Source: Streptomyces prunicolor NBRC 13075
Lineage (GTDB): Bacteria > Actinomycetota > Actinomycetes > Streptomycetales > Streptomycetaceae
DNA length: 64,000 bases
Assembly (NCBI RefSeq): GCF_000367365.1
Contig: NZ_BARF01000077.1
Coordinates: forward strand, 1 to 64,000
Direction: 5' to 3'
Positions within the stretch are counted from its first letter, which is position 1. Each line of letters starts with the position of its first letter. Positions 8,166 through 16,255 of the stretch are shown in pieces. The notes below the pieces were generated by a model, which was not told the origin of the DNA, did no database searches, and saw nothing but the letters and a program-made list of their open reading frames with translations. The position numbers were made by a program, and so were the translations under genes.

Positions 8166-8642
8166 ATGACACAGACGCCCGCACCCCCGCCCACCCCACT
8201 CCACTGGAAACTGGTCATCGACGCGGCGGACCCGCACACCCAGGCGGACTTCTGGGCCGCCGCGCTCCACTACGAGCCCGAGGACAACAGCACCCTCGTC
8301 CAACAGCTCCTGAAAATGGGCGCGTTGCCCGCGGCCGCGACGGTCGACTTCCACGGCCGCCCGGCCTTCCGCGACCTGATGGCCGTACGACACCCCGACG
8401 ACCCCTACGACAAGGACCGCGGCACGGGCCTGGGCCGCCGACTCCTCTTCCAACGCGTACCGGAACCAAAAACCACCAAGAACCGCCTCCACCTCGACCT
8501 GCACCCGGGCCCGGACCACCGCGAGGCGGAGGTGGAACGCCTGACAACCCTCGGCGCAAGCGTCCTGCGCCGGGTGACGGAACCGGCCGGCGCCTGGGTC
8601 GTGATGACGGACCCCGAGGGGAACGAATTCTGCGTGGCCTAG
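8166..8642 (+). CDS. VOC-superfamily (glyoxalase-like) protein
   Basis: 158-aa protein of the vicinal oxygen chelate fold. It shows the paired beta-alpha-beta modules: LHWKLVIDAADPHTQADFW at the start, then NRLHLDLHPGPDHREAEVERL and GAWVVMTDPEGNEFCVA at the end. Possible metal ligands are the His in LHWK and LHLDLH and the final Glu in NEFCV. This Glyoxalase_6-type group rarely has a known substrate. The ATG at 8166 lies 38 bases after rarD, so the two are probably cotranscribed. The enzymatic function is undetermined. Confidence 0.85.
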   Translation: MTQTPAPPPTPLHWKLVIDAADPHTQADFWAAALHYEPEDNSTLVQQLLKMGALPAAATVDFHGRPAFRDLMAVRHPDDPYDKDRGTGLGRRLLFQRVPEPKTTKNRLHLDLHPGPDHREAEVERLTTLGASVLRRVTEPAGAWVVMTDPEGNEFCVA

Positions 8643-8652
8643 GGGGCGGGCT

Positions 8653-10038
8653 TCACTCAGCAGCCCTACGGGCACGCTCCGTGAGGCGCCCCATACGGGC
8701 GCGGGCGGACTCCAGCTCCTCGATGTCCTCTACGGCGGGGCCGTCCTCGGTGGTGAGTTCGGTCCACAGGTCGATGAGGTCGCGGCCGAGGGCCAGGCCC
8801 TGCTCCGGGTCGCGTACGGCCCGCCAGGCGGTGGCCGCGCTCTGGACGTTGCCGTAGGCGGCCTCCGCGTCGTGGGCACGGTGGCGGATGCGGGCGAGGT
8901 CGAGCGAGAGGTGGAAGGCGTGGAGCGGGTCACCGGCCAAGTAGGCGATGTAGGCGGCGAGTTCGCGCAACCGCAGAACCTCGGGGTGCTCGGGACCGAG
9001 AGCGCCCGCCGCGTCCGCGACGGTCCGCTCCGCCAGCCCTGCGGCCTCGTCGATCCGCCCCGCCTTGACGGCGTCGTTGATCCGCACCATCGGCTCGATG
9101 AGGAACGCGGTCCCCGCGCCGTCGGTGGTCACCGGTTCGTCCCCCAGCACGGCCTCGGCCACGGCGTCGAACCCCCGCGCGGGCGTCGGCTTGGGGTCCG
9201 GTTCCGGGGCGGTGAGGGCGAGGTCGGGGATGGGGATGGCGGCGGGCCGGGGGGCACGTTCCGGGGTGACAGGCGGTAGCTCCGCGACCGGCCGCGCATC
9301 CACGAACGGCGGGACGTCCGACACCGACTGCCCACCCATGACCGGCGGTACGTCCGTCACCGGCGCCGCGTCCATCACCGGCGGCGGCCCGAACGCCCCC
9401 GTGGGGGCCTGCACCGACCCCAGCGGCGCACTCCCGTCGGCCGACTCAGGCACGGCGTGCAACGGGAACGTGGGCGCCGGCTCCCCCGCCGACTCGGGCA
9501 CAGCCCGCAACGGAAAGGTAGGAACCACCTCCCCCTCCACCCCCGGAGCGGACACGGCCCGCAGCCGATGAGTGACCGGGTCACCACTCGCCCCACGGAG
9601 ATCCGCAGGCTCCCGCGCCACTTCCGATTCCGGTGCCGGTTGCGGTTCCACGACGTCCGCAGATACCGCCGACGGCAGCGCGGGCACCGGCGGAACCCCA
9701 CCGGGGGCATTCCCCGCACCGACGATCGCCCACGGCTCGGCCGAGAAGTGACTGGACCCGTCCGGATCGATCTGGAGCGGAACGACGTACCCGATCCGAT
9801 CGTCATGGACGGTCGCGCGCACGGGGTGCCCCGTGGCCGAGGCAATGCGATGGAGATGACTCAGAACCGTCTGCTGGATCTCCTCGCCCGCGACGACCGC
9901 GACCGGCACGCCGCCGATCGACGCACCCCCGGCGCCCGGGCCGTCCACAGGGACGCGTACCTCGAAAGGTGACGCGGCGGGTGCCGAGCGTGCGGCTCGC
10001 TTCTGTTCCCGCTTCTGCTCGCGGCTGAGTCGAGTCAT
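8653..10038 (-). CDS. Hypothetical protein with C-terminal tetratricopeptide-like repeats
   Basis: 461-aa protein of unknown function. Parts in order: a basic N-terminus (SREQKREQKRAARSA); a conserved-looking domain (about 20-110, SPFEVRVPVDGPG to SSHFSAEPWAIVG); a long Pro/Val/Ala linker with near-repeats (PTFPLRAVPESAGEPA and PTFPLHAVPESADGSA; then several 'PPV-D' units); and a helical C-terminal third (about 330-455, VRINDAVKAGRIDEAAGLAERTV ... HAFHLSLDLARIRHRA) that looks like TPR. The ATG at 10038 was chosen for GAGGGA 5 bases upstream. It is divergent from the P-loop-like protein at 10216, with which I believe it is commonly paired in Streptomyces. No signal peptide, so cytoplasmic. Confidence 0.72.
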   Translation of the reverse strand: MTRLSREQKREQKRAARSAPAASPFEVRVPVDGPGAGGASIGGVPVAVVAGEEIQQTVLSHLHRIASATGHPVRATVHDDRIGYVVPLQIDPDGSSHFSAEPWAIVGAGNAPGGVPPVPALPSAVSADVVEPQPAPESEVAREPADLRGASGDPVTHRLRAVSAPGVEGEVVPTFPLRAVPESAGEPAPTFPLHAVPESADGSAPLGSVQAPTGAFGPPPVMDAAPVTDVPPVMGGQSVSDVPPFVDARPVAELPPVTPERAPRPAAIPIPDLALTAPEPDPKPTPARGFDAVAEAVLGDEPVTTDGAGTAFLIEPMVRINDAVKAGRIDEAAGLAERTVADAAGALGPEHPEVLRLRELAAYIAYLAGDPLHAFHLSLDLARIRHRAHDAEAAYGNVQSAATAWRAVRDPEQGLALGRDLIDLWTELTTEDGPAVEDIEELESARARMGRLTERARRAAE

Positions 10039-10215
10039 CGGTTCCCTCACTCGCATGCGTCGGGGAGGCGGCCCGCGTTCCCCAGCGTCAAGATCCGTTC
10101 GTACGCGTACTGTTGAGTCTCGCCGTTCCCTTCAGGTTCTCAGGTAACCGCGACGTCACAGCCTCGTCCCAGGAGTTCCGTGAGGACCGGCGGGACCACG
10201 AGGGAGGAGCTGGTC

Positions 10216-10761
10216 ATGCAGACAGGTGGACGGCAGGGCCCGGAGATCTGGCTCCGCGGACCGGTACCGCTACCGGTGGCCAACGGCCCGCACGCAGAGG
10301 CACCGGAAACACCCGAGCGCCCCTCCAGTATCGCCACCACCCCACGCCGCCGCTTCTCCTGGGTCGCCACCCACGGCGGCACCGGCGTCACCACCCTCGC
10401 CTCCGTCTACGGCGGCCAGGACTGCGGCCGCGACTGGCCGGCCCCCGAGGACCCACCCTCGATCCTGCTCGTCGCCCGCACGCATGCCGCAGGGCTGGCC
10501 GCGATCTCCCGCGCCCTGGACGTCTTCCGGCGCGGCGAGGCACCGCCCGGGCTGGACCTGGACGCCGTAGTCCTCGTAGCGGACGCACCCGGCCGCCTAC
10601 CCCGCCAGCTCGCCCACTACGTCAAGGCCATCGAGTCGATGATCGACGTCTACCGAGTCCCCTGGGTCCCGTCCTGGCGCATCGGCGACCTCACCGGCGA
10701 CCCACCCCGCGAAACAGAGGCGCTGGCCAGGCTCACAGGGTCAACCCGCCACCCCCGCTGA
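10216..10761 (+). CDS. DUF6668-like protein with degenerate P-loop
   Basis: 181-aa protein. After a Pro-rich N-terminus, the sequence RRFSWVATHGGTGVTTLASVYGG (about residues 49-71) has the position and spacing of a ParA/MinD-type P-loop (xKGGxGKTT), but both lysines are absent (HGGTGVTT). A strand follows (SILLVARTHAAGLAAISRAL), and then LDAVVLVADAPGRLPRQL, in the place of the Walker B region. The fold therefore looks ParA-like while ATP binding or hydrolysis is doubtful. The ATG at 10216 follows GGGAGGAGC. The family name is from memory. The neighbouring divergent TPR protein is the likely partner. Confidence 0.7.
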   Translation: MQTGGRQGPEIWLRGPVPLPVANGPHAEAPETPERPSSIATTPRRRFSWVATHGGTGVTTLASVYGGQDCGRDWPAPEDPPSILLVARTHAAGLAAISRALDVFRRGEAPPGLDLDAVVLVADAPGRLPRQLAHYVKAIESMIDVYRVPWVPSWRIGDLTGDPPRETEALARLTGSTRHPR

Positions 10762-10807
10762 CAACACGCACACCCCCACAGGCCCGCAGCCGCCGAACCA
10801 CGGGAGC

Positions 10808-10916
10808 GGGTCGTGGCGGTACGGCGCAGCCCGCCGCGTACCCGGCACCAACCCGTTCGACTCTGACAACACCAGAGGGGCCCGAGTGCGGCGGGCTCGC
10901 CGTACCGCCACGACCC
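10808..10916. repeat. Large inverted repeat with nested hairpin between two genes
   Basis: Arms of 30 and 29 bases (10808-10837 and 10888-10916) are fully complementary except for one bulged C at 10827. The 50-base loop contains a further 5-bp hairpin (CTCTG 10861-10865/CAGAG 10873-10877). It sits in the 294-base gap after the P-loop-like gene and before the promoter at 10983. It is larger than a normal intrinsic terminator. It could be a terminator, a structured RNA, or the remains of a small mobile element; no direct repeats flanking it were noted. Confidence 0.65.
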
Positions 10917-10982
10917 CGACCCCACCACTCACCTGCGGGCGCCCCCACCAACCCGCAGGCACCCCACCCCGCAGGCACCCCA

Positions 10983-11010
10983 TGGACAGATGATTGCGCG
11001 CGCATATAAT
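10983..11010 (+). promoter_or_regulatory. Consensus-like housekeeping promoter
   Basis: TGGACA (10983-10988) and a perfect TATAAT (11005-11010) separated by 16 bases, 45 bases before the start of the flavin reductase-type gene. It matches the vegetative -35/-10 consensus at 11 of 12 positions, unusual for this high-GC genome. Confidence 0.65.
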
Positions 11011-11055
11011 GCACACAGCTATAACCACCGCGCGCCGACCACCCCTGGGGGACCC

Positions 11056-11643
11056 ATGACCCGCCGCTTCCTCTTCGTGCTGGGCAGCGCCCGCCCGGAC
11101 GGCAACACCGAACGGCTCGCCCGCAGGGCCGCCGAACAGCTGCCCCCGGACGTCGAGCAGGAGTGGATACGCCTCGCCGACCACCCGCTCCCCGACTTCC
11201 TGGACATCCGGCACGACGGAATCGTCGGGGCAGTCCAGCCCACCGAGAACGACACCATCCGGCAACTCCTCGACGCCACCCTCGCCGCGACGGACATCGT
11301 GATCGCCTCGCCGGTCTACTGGTACTCCCTGTCGGGCCTCACCAAGCGCTACCTGGACTACTGGTCCGACTGGCTGCGCGTCCCCGGCGCGGACTTCAGG
11401 GCGACGATGGCCGGCCGCACCCTCTGGGGCGTCTCCGCACTCGCCGACGACGAACCCGTGGTCGCCGACCCGCTGATCGGTACGCTCAACAACTCGGCCG
11501 CGTACCTCAAGATGCGCTTCGGCGGAGTCCTGCTCGGCAACGGCAGCGCCCCCGGAGACGTACTGAAGGACACCGAGGCACTGACCCGAGCGAAGACGTT
11601 CTTCGCCCAGGACACCCCGCTCGCCCGCTTCCCTACGCCGTGA
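11056..11643 (+). CDS. NAD(P)H-dependent FMN reductase-like (flavodoxin fold) protein
   Basis: 195-aa flavodoxin-fold protein. The N-terminus RFLFVLGSARPDGNTERLARRAAEQL carries the FMN phosphate-binding loop (GSARPDGNT, about 10-18). ASPVYWYSLSGLTKRYLDYWSDWL is the typical second flavin contact of the NADPH-dependent FMN reductase/WrbA-like group. The ATG at 11056 follows TGGGGGACCC; 22 extra in-frame residues upstream lie over the promoter. Soluble; probably reduces quinones, nitro or azo compounds. The 3' end overlaps the converging permease gene by 11 bases. Confidence 0.88.
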   Translation: MTRRFLFVLGSARPDGNTERLARRAAEQLPPDVEQEWIRLADHPLPDFLDIRHDGIVGAVQPTENDTIRQLLDATLAATDIVIASPVYWYSLSGLTKRYLDYWSDWLRVPGADFRATMAGRTLWGVSALADDEPVVADPLIGTLNNSAAYLKMRFGGVLLGNGSAPGDVLKDTEALTRAKTFFAQDTPLARFPTP

Positions 11644-12513
11644 TGTCCTTCGCCGTGAACCGCGCCCAAGCCGCAGACCCGAACACCGCCGCGTACAACG
11701 CCTGAAGGCCCAGATTCTTCACCAGGTCGTCCCAGTAGACCGGTTCGCGCATGAGGTCGGCGAAGGACAACCAGTAATGCGAGAAGAAGTACGGCTGAAG
11801 CGCGTGCAGTTGAGGAATCTGATCAAGGATCTGAACGGTGATCAGCAGCCCCACGGTAGTGGCCATCGCCGCGATCCCACTGCTGGTCATGGTCGAGATG
11901 AACAACCCCAGGGCGGCAATACCAACAAGCGACGCGGCAACGACCAACGCGATCAACAACGCCCGCCCCAACCCCTCCGCGAAGCTGATCTGCGTACCGG
12001 AGATCGTCGTCAGATCCCCCAGCGGAAAGAGCAACGCGCCCACCGTCAGCGCCGACAGCGCCACAACCAGCGTCGCCACCACACAGAACGTCATCACCGT
12101 CGCGTACTTGGTGAGAAGCAACCGAGTACGGCCGGCCGGAGCGACCAGGAGATACCGCAAGGTCCCCCCGCTGGCCTCGCCCGCGATCGAGTCGCCCGCG
12201 ACAACTCCGATGGCCATGGGAAGAAAAAACGGAAGGGTAGCGGCCAACGCGGTGAACACCAGGAACAGCCCGTTGTTGGTGATCTGCGCAATGAACGCGG
12301 GTCCACCGCCCCCACCCCCGTCCCCCGCCCAGCCCCGCCCCCGTCCTGCGTCTCCAACTTCACCGCGATCCCGACAAGGATCGGCACCGCGGCCAACACC
12401 CCGAGCAACGCAAGCGTGCGCCACCGCCGAAACGTGGTCACCAACTCACTGCGCAACAGCCCGAACGTCCACACAAATCGCGGCGCCCGCACCGCAAGAT
12501 CAGCCTGCGACAT
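11633..12513 (-). pseudogene. ABC transporter permease, interrupted by a frameshift
   Basis: ABC-2 type exporter permease read in two frames. The first part starts at 12513 (MSQADLAVRAPRFVWTFGLL ... VPILVGIAVKLETQDGGG). The second part, from about 12330 down to 11633, is in another frame (GGGGPAFIAQITNNGLFLV, several membrane spans, ending WARFTAKDITA). One missing base within the G-rich run about 12303-12345 would rejoin them and give a normal protein of about 290 aa. The start overlaps the ATPase gene by 14 bases. This is a true mutation, a sequencing error in a homopolymer, or, less likely, programmed frameshifting. If intact, it would work with the ATPase at 12500 as an exporter of unknown substrate. 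Confidence 0.8.
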
Positions 12514-13474
12514 CGAACCCCTCCCCCGTGAGCGCCACGAACGCGTCCTCCAGCGAGGCCCGTTCAACCCCGAACCCCCGCACCCGCACCCCGGCGGTCA
12601 CCAACGCCTCATTCACCTCGGCGAGTTCACGATCGGGCGGCTCGGCAGTAACCCGCTCCTCCGCCACGACCACGTCGGCCAACCCCAGTTCCTTCAGCAC
12701 CCGCGCCGCGTCCCCGACATCAGGCGTGGTCACGAACAACCGCCCCCGCGTCCCCGCCGCCAGCTCGGTCACCGAGCCCTGCGTGATCAGCCGCCCCTGC
12801 GCCATCACGGCCGCATGCGTGCAGACCTGCTCGATCTCATCAAGGAGATGGGAAGACAGAAAAACGGTCGTACCGTCCGAGGCCAACTCCCGGATCAGAG
12901 ACCGGATTTCACGCATGCCCTGCGGATCGAGCCCGTTCGTCGGCTCATCCAGAACAAGCAGCTCACGGGGCTGAAGCAAGGCAGAGGCAAGCCCCAGCCG
13001 CTGCTTCATCCCCAGCGAGTACGCCTTGGCCTTCTTCCCGGAGGCCGCAGTCAACCCCACCCGATCCAGCGCGGCGGCAACGCGGGCCCGCCGGGTACGC
13101 GGATCGGCGGTCGGATCGGCGGAGTCGTACCGAAGCAGATTGTCGCGACCGGACAGAAACCCATACAGCGCGGGCCCCTCGATCAACGCACCGACGCGAG
13201 GCAGAACCGTACGCACCGACCTCGGCATGGGACGGCCCAGAACCCGCGCCGTCCCGGAGCTGGGCTCGATCAGCCCCATCAACATCCGGATGGTGGTGGT
13301 CTTGCCCGACCCATTGGGCCCGAGGAAGCCGAAGACGCTGCCCGCCGGGACGGTCAGGTCGAGACCGTCCACGGCGAGCTGCCCGCCGCGAAAGCGCTTG
13401 GTGAGTCCACGGGTCGCGATGATGCCGTCACCCGCGTCCACCTGTTCCGGCACTTCAGCGGACGGTTCGCCCAT
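12500..13474 (-). CDS. ABC transporter ATP-binding protein
   Basis: 324-aa nucleotide-binding subunit of an ABC-2/DRA-type exporter. Walker A GPNGSGKTTT (about residue 49), ABC signature YSLGMKQRLGLA, Walker B ELLVLDEPTNGLD, and a switch His in FLSSHLLDE. The long C-terminal extension (about 225-324) is typical of antibiotic or lipid exporters. The start at 13474 is ATG with GAGGGAG upstream; a TTG at 13486 is less likely. The downstream permease overlaps the end of this gene. Upstream in the same direction, 51 bases away, is the LolA-like protein, suggesting an envelope-related transcription unit. Confidence 0.93.
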   Translation of the reverse strand: MGEPSAEVPEQVDAGDGIIATRGLTKRFRGGQLAVDGLDLTVPAGSVFGFLGPNGSGKTTTIRMLMGLIEPSSGTARVLGRPMPRSVRTVLPRVGALIEGPALYGFLSGRDNLLRYDSADPTADPRTRRARVAAALDRVGLTAASGKKAKAYSLGMKQRLGLASALLQPRELLVLDEPTNGLDPQGMREIRSLIRELASDGTTVFLSSHLLDEIEQVCTHAAVMAQGRLITQGSVTELAAGTRGRLFVTTPDVGDAARVLKELGLADVVVAEERVTAEPPDRELAEVNEALVTAGVRVRGFGVERASLEDAFVALTGEGFDVAG

Positions 13475-13525
13475 CGACTCCCTCAATTCGCCGTGCCCCT
13501 ACGGCAGTTGATCAACCGTCGGTAC

Positions 13526-14752
13526 TTACTTCGCCGCGTCAGCCGCCTTGACCAAGGCACTCTTGGTCACCGCGCCGACGTACACCTTGCCGTCATCCGT
13601 GATCAGGGCATTGACCAGCCGGGTCGAGTACACCGTGCCCGAACCGAAGGAGCCCTTCACCTGGTCCCCGAGCGAGCTGAGGAACCCACCGAGGTCCCCA
13701 CCACCGGCCGAGGAACCGGACGGCACACCCTCGCCGCCGGTCTCGAAGACGGCGATGGAGTTCCAGCCCTTGCCGATGACCGTGGGGTCGTCGGCGCCCT
13801 TGGCGAGGCCCTTGTCCGTCTTGCCGCTCTTGTCGTCCTTGCCGAACGGGGCGGAGTGGTCCGGAGTCGCCTTGCCCGGGCTGTCCTCCGTGGTGACCTT
13901 CGCGCCCTTGGGCGTCTTGAAGTCGAAGGTGGAGGCGGCCGGCTTGCTGAGGCTGAGCTGGGTGAAGCCGACGTCCACGACGGCCGCGCCGCCGCTCGCC
14001 GGGGTGAGCGTGAACTTGAGCGGCAGGCCGGTCTTCGCGTCCACCGCGATGCTGATCGCACCGACCGTCGTACCGGACTGCTTGGGCTTGATGACCAGCT
14101 TGTAGGCGTCGCGCCCGGCGACGTGCTCGGTGCCGTCGACCGTGACGGACGTCGTGTCGTCGACCGACTTGAGCGCCTCGTCGGTGAGCCCCTTCGGCGT
14201 CGCCCGGGTCTCGTCGCCCTTCGAGGCATCCGCGGCGGTCGTGCCGTGGAAGACCTCGTTCGACTTGCTGTCGTAGCCCCAGACGTCCTTGCCGTTGTGG
14301 ATGAGGCTGTACTCCGCCGCGTTCTCCAGCAGCGACACCTTCTGCTTGTCGGGGCCGTCGGCCGCGACGCGCAGGGTGTGGGTGCCGCTGGCCAGCTCGG
14401 TGAGCTTGGCGGTCGGGTCGGCCGAGGAGCCGTCGCCGGACTTCGTGGCGCCGGACAGCATGCTGCTCTCCAGGCCGCCGAGGTCGGGCAGGCCCAGGTC
14501 GGTGCTGATCTTCACGGTGCCGGACAGCTGCTGGACGTCCGACTTGGCGATCTTGTTGATCAGCTGCTCTGCGGTGATCTTCGGAAGGTTCGGGTCGCCG
14601 GAGTCGGCGAGCGCCGGGACCAGTCCGATGGTCGCCGCCGCCACCCCCACCACGGTGACCGGGACGATGTACCGCGCCGCCCTGCGCCGCCCGGCCCGGA
14701 GCTCGTCGCGCTCTCCGGTGTCCGTGCTGTCGTCGGTTTCGTACGGTGCCAT
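13526..14752 (-). CDS. LolA-like / DUF2092 exported protein, membrane-anchored
   Basis: 408-aa protein with a cytoplasmic Arg-rich N-terminus, a single hydrophobic segment (about residues 25-48, AARYIVPVTVVGVAAATIGL) and a large external domain related to outer-membrane lipoprotein carrier (LolA)-type beta sheets: LPKITAEQLINKIAKSDVQQLSGTVKIS, later GRDAYKLVIKPKQSG and LKFTLTPASGG. The ATG at 14752 has GGAGGT 9 bases before it. It probably handles lipids or lipoproteins at the outer face of the membrane. Streptomyces has no outer membrane, so a literal Lol role is excluded. It is cotranscribed with the ABC exporter genes that follow. Confidence 0.8.
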   Translation of the reverse strand: MAPYETDDSTDTGERDELRAGRRRAARYIVPVTVVGVAAATIGLVPALADSGDPNLPKITAEQLINKIAKSDVQQLSGTVKISTDLGLPDLGGLESSMLSGATKSGDGSSADPTAKLTELASGTHTLRVAADGPDKQKVSLLENAAEYSLIHNGKDVWGYDSKSNEVFHGTTAADASKGDETRATPKGLTDEALKSVDDTTSVTVDGTEHVAGRDAYKLVIKPKQSGTTVGAISIAVDAKTGLPLKFTLTPASGGAAVVDVGFTQLSLSKPAASTFDFKTPKGAKVTTEDSPGKATPDHSAPFGKDDKSGKTDKGLAKGADDPTVIGKGWNSIAVFETGGEGVPSGSSAGGGDLGGFLSSLGDQVKGSFGSGTVYSTRLVNALITDDGKVYVGAVTKSALVKAADAAK

Positions 14753-14932
14753 GTCTGCCTTACCTCCGTCGTCGGCGGCGGCCAACCCTTGCTGTACTCG
14801 TCCCACCCTGAGCCGCCATTCTCACCCGAATCGGTGAGGAGTGGTGTTTTCTCTGTTCTCCATCTGACCAAATCGCCGAGGGATAAGCGTCAGACCCGGG
14901 AGGCAACTCCACGTACTCCTGCGGTATGACAC

Positions 14933-14981
14933 ACGGAGGCGGCGCCTCCCCAAACCCTTAGGGGGAAGACGCCGCCTCCGT
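14933..14981 (-). terminator. Strong hairpin terminator downstream of the polyprenyl synthase gene
   Basis: A perfect 12-bp stem (14933-14944/14970-14981, ACGGAGGCGGCG and complement) with an inner CTCCCC/GGGGGA pairing, about 60 bases beyond the stop of the minus-strand gene ending at 15040. The remainder of the gap 14753-15039 holds the LolA-like gene's promoter region; no clear -10/-35 recognised. Confidence 0.75.
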
Positions 14982-15039
14982 ACGGCAGTTGCTCAGGACC
15001 TTTTGCTCAGAACCTCAGCCCGCGCGGTGCACCACCACC

Positions 15040-16050
15040 TCAGCCCGCCCGATGCACCACCGCATCGCACATCTCCAGCAGCGCGACCTTCGCGTCGCAC
15101 TCCGGAAGCGGAGCGAGCGCCGCGCGGGCGTCCTCCACGTACCGGACGGTGTCGCGGCGGGCCTGCTCCAGGGCCGGGTGGACACGGAGCCGCGCGAGCG
15201 CCTCGGCGTGCCGGGCGTCGTCCGTGAGGTCGGAGTCGAGCAGTTCGCACAGGGCGATGTCCTCGGCGAGACCCAGGCGGGCCGCCCGCTCCCGGAGCAA
15301 GAGGACCGGCAGCGTGGGGATGCCCTCGCGCAGGTCCGTGCCCGGGGTCTTGCCGGACTCCTCCCCGTCGGAGGCGATGTCCAGGACGTCGTCCGCGAGC
15401 TGGAAGGCGACGCCGAGCCGCTCGCCGTACTGGGTGAGGACGTCCACGACGGTGTCGTCGCAGCCGGACATCATCGCGCCGAAGCGGCAGGCGACCGCGA
15501 CCAGGGAGCCGGTCTTGCCGCCGAGCACGTCGAGGTAGTGCTCGACCGGGTCGCGCCCGTCGGACGGGCCGGCCGTCTCCAGGATCTGGCCGGTGACGAG
15601 GCGTTCGAACGCCTCGGCCTGCACCCGCACCGCCTCGGGGCCGAGGTCGGCCAGGGTGTGCGACGCGCGCGCGAACAGGAAGTCGCCGGTGAGGACCGCG
15701 ACCGAGTTGCCCCAGCGGACGTTGGCGCTCTCCACGCCGCGCCGCACGGTCGCCTCGTCCATGACGTCGTCGTGGTACAGCGTGGCGAGGTGGGTCAGCT
15801 CGACGACGACGGCCGAGGGCACGACACCCGGCGCGTAGGGGTCACCGAACTGGGCGGCGAGCATCACGAGGAGCGGCCGGAACCGCTTTCCGCCCGCGCG
15901 CACGAGGTGCTGGGCGGCCTCCGTGATGAAGGGGACCTCGCTCTTGGTGGCTTCGAGCAGACCCTCCTCGACTGCCGCCATTCCGGCCTGGACATCGGCT
16001 TCCAGAGCCTGGTCCCGCACGCTCAGCCCGAACGGCCCGACGACGGTCAC
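15040..16050 (-). CDS. Long-chain polyprenyl diphosphate synthase
   Basis: 336-aa trans-isoprenyl diphosphate synthase. The two aspartate-rich motifs are HDDVMDEA (about 93-100) and FQLADDVLDIASD (about 217-229), with the conserved GGKRFRPLL for isopentenyl diphosphate binding and LTGDFLFARAS. Product length is set by residues before the first motif and cannot be fixed by eye. In Streptomyces such an enzyme would normally supply the polyprenyl tail of menaquinone. That fits with the nuo operon in the same window, whose substrate is menaquinone. GTG start at 16050 with GGAG upstream; divergent from the peptide transporter. Confidence 0.92.
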   Translation of the reverse strand: MTVVGPFGLSVRDQALEADVQAGMAAVEEGLLEATKSEVPFITEAAQHLVRAGGKRFRPLLVMLAAQFGDPYAPGVVPSAVVVELTHLATLYHDDVMDEATVRRGVESANVRWGNSVAVLTGDFLFARASHTLADLGPEAVRVQAEAFERLVTGQILETAGPSDGRDPVEHYLDVLGGKTGSLVAVACRFGAMMSGCDDTVVDVLTQYGERLGVAFQLADDVLDIASDGEESGKTPGTDLREGIPTLPVLLLRERAARLGLAEDIALCELLDSDLTDDARHAEALARLRVHPALEQARRDTVRYVEDARAALAPLPECDAKVALLEMCDAVVHRAG

Positions 16051-16255
16051 GAGGGGTCTCCTGTCTGCTGGTGTCCCTGGGCGGTCACACGGTTTGTCGA
16101 TAGGTCGCTGGCATCACTCAAGTCAGCGTATCCGGTCAGCTTTCGATCACCCATGCCGCCCACCCCGTCCAGCGGGGGCGGTATCGGATCATGACCGGTA
16201 TGTTTTTGATCACCTGATAAGAACGGATATTTATCGACTTACGCGGAAGTAGTGG

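Noticed and set aside
10838..10887. tRNA-like T-arm wording (GTTCGACTCT) in the hairpin loop
   Set aside because: No acceptor, D or anticodon stems can be built around it; not a tRNA or a clear attachment site.
11777..14929. 1050-codon plus-strand frame opposite the ABC and LolA-like genes
   Set aside because: Shadow of three minus-strand genes; repetitive Arg/Gln/His composition and no domain.
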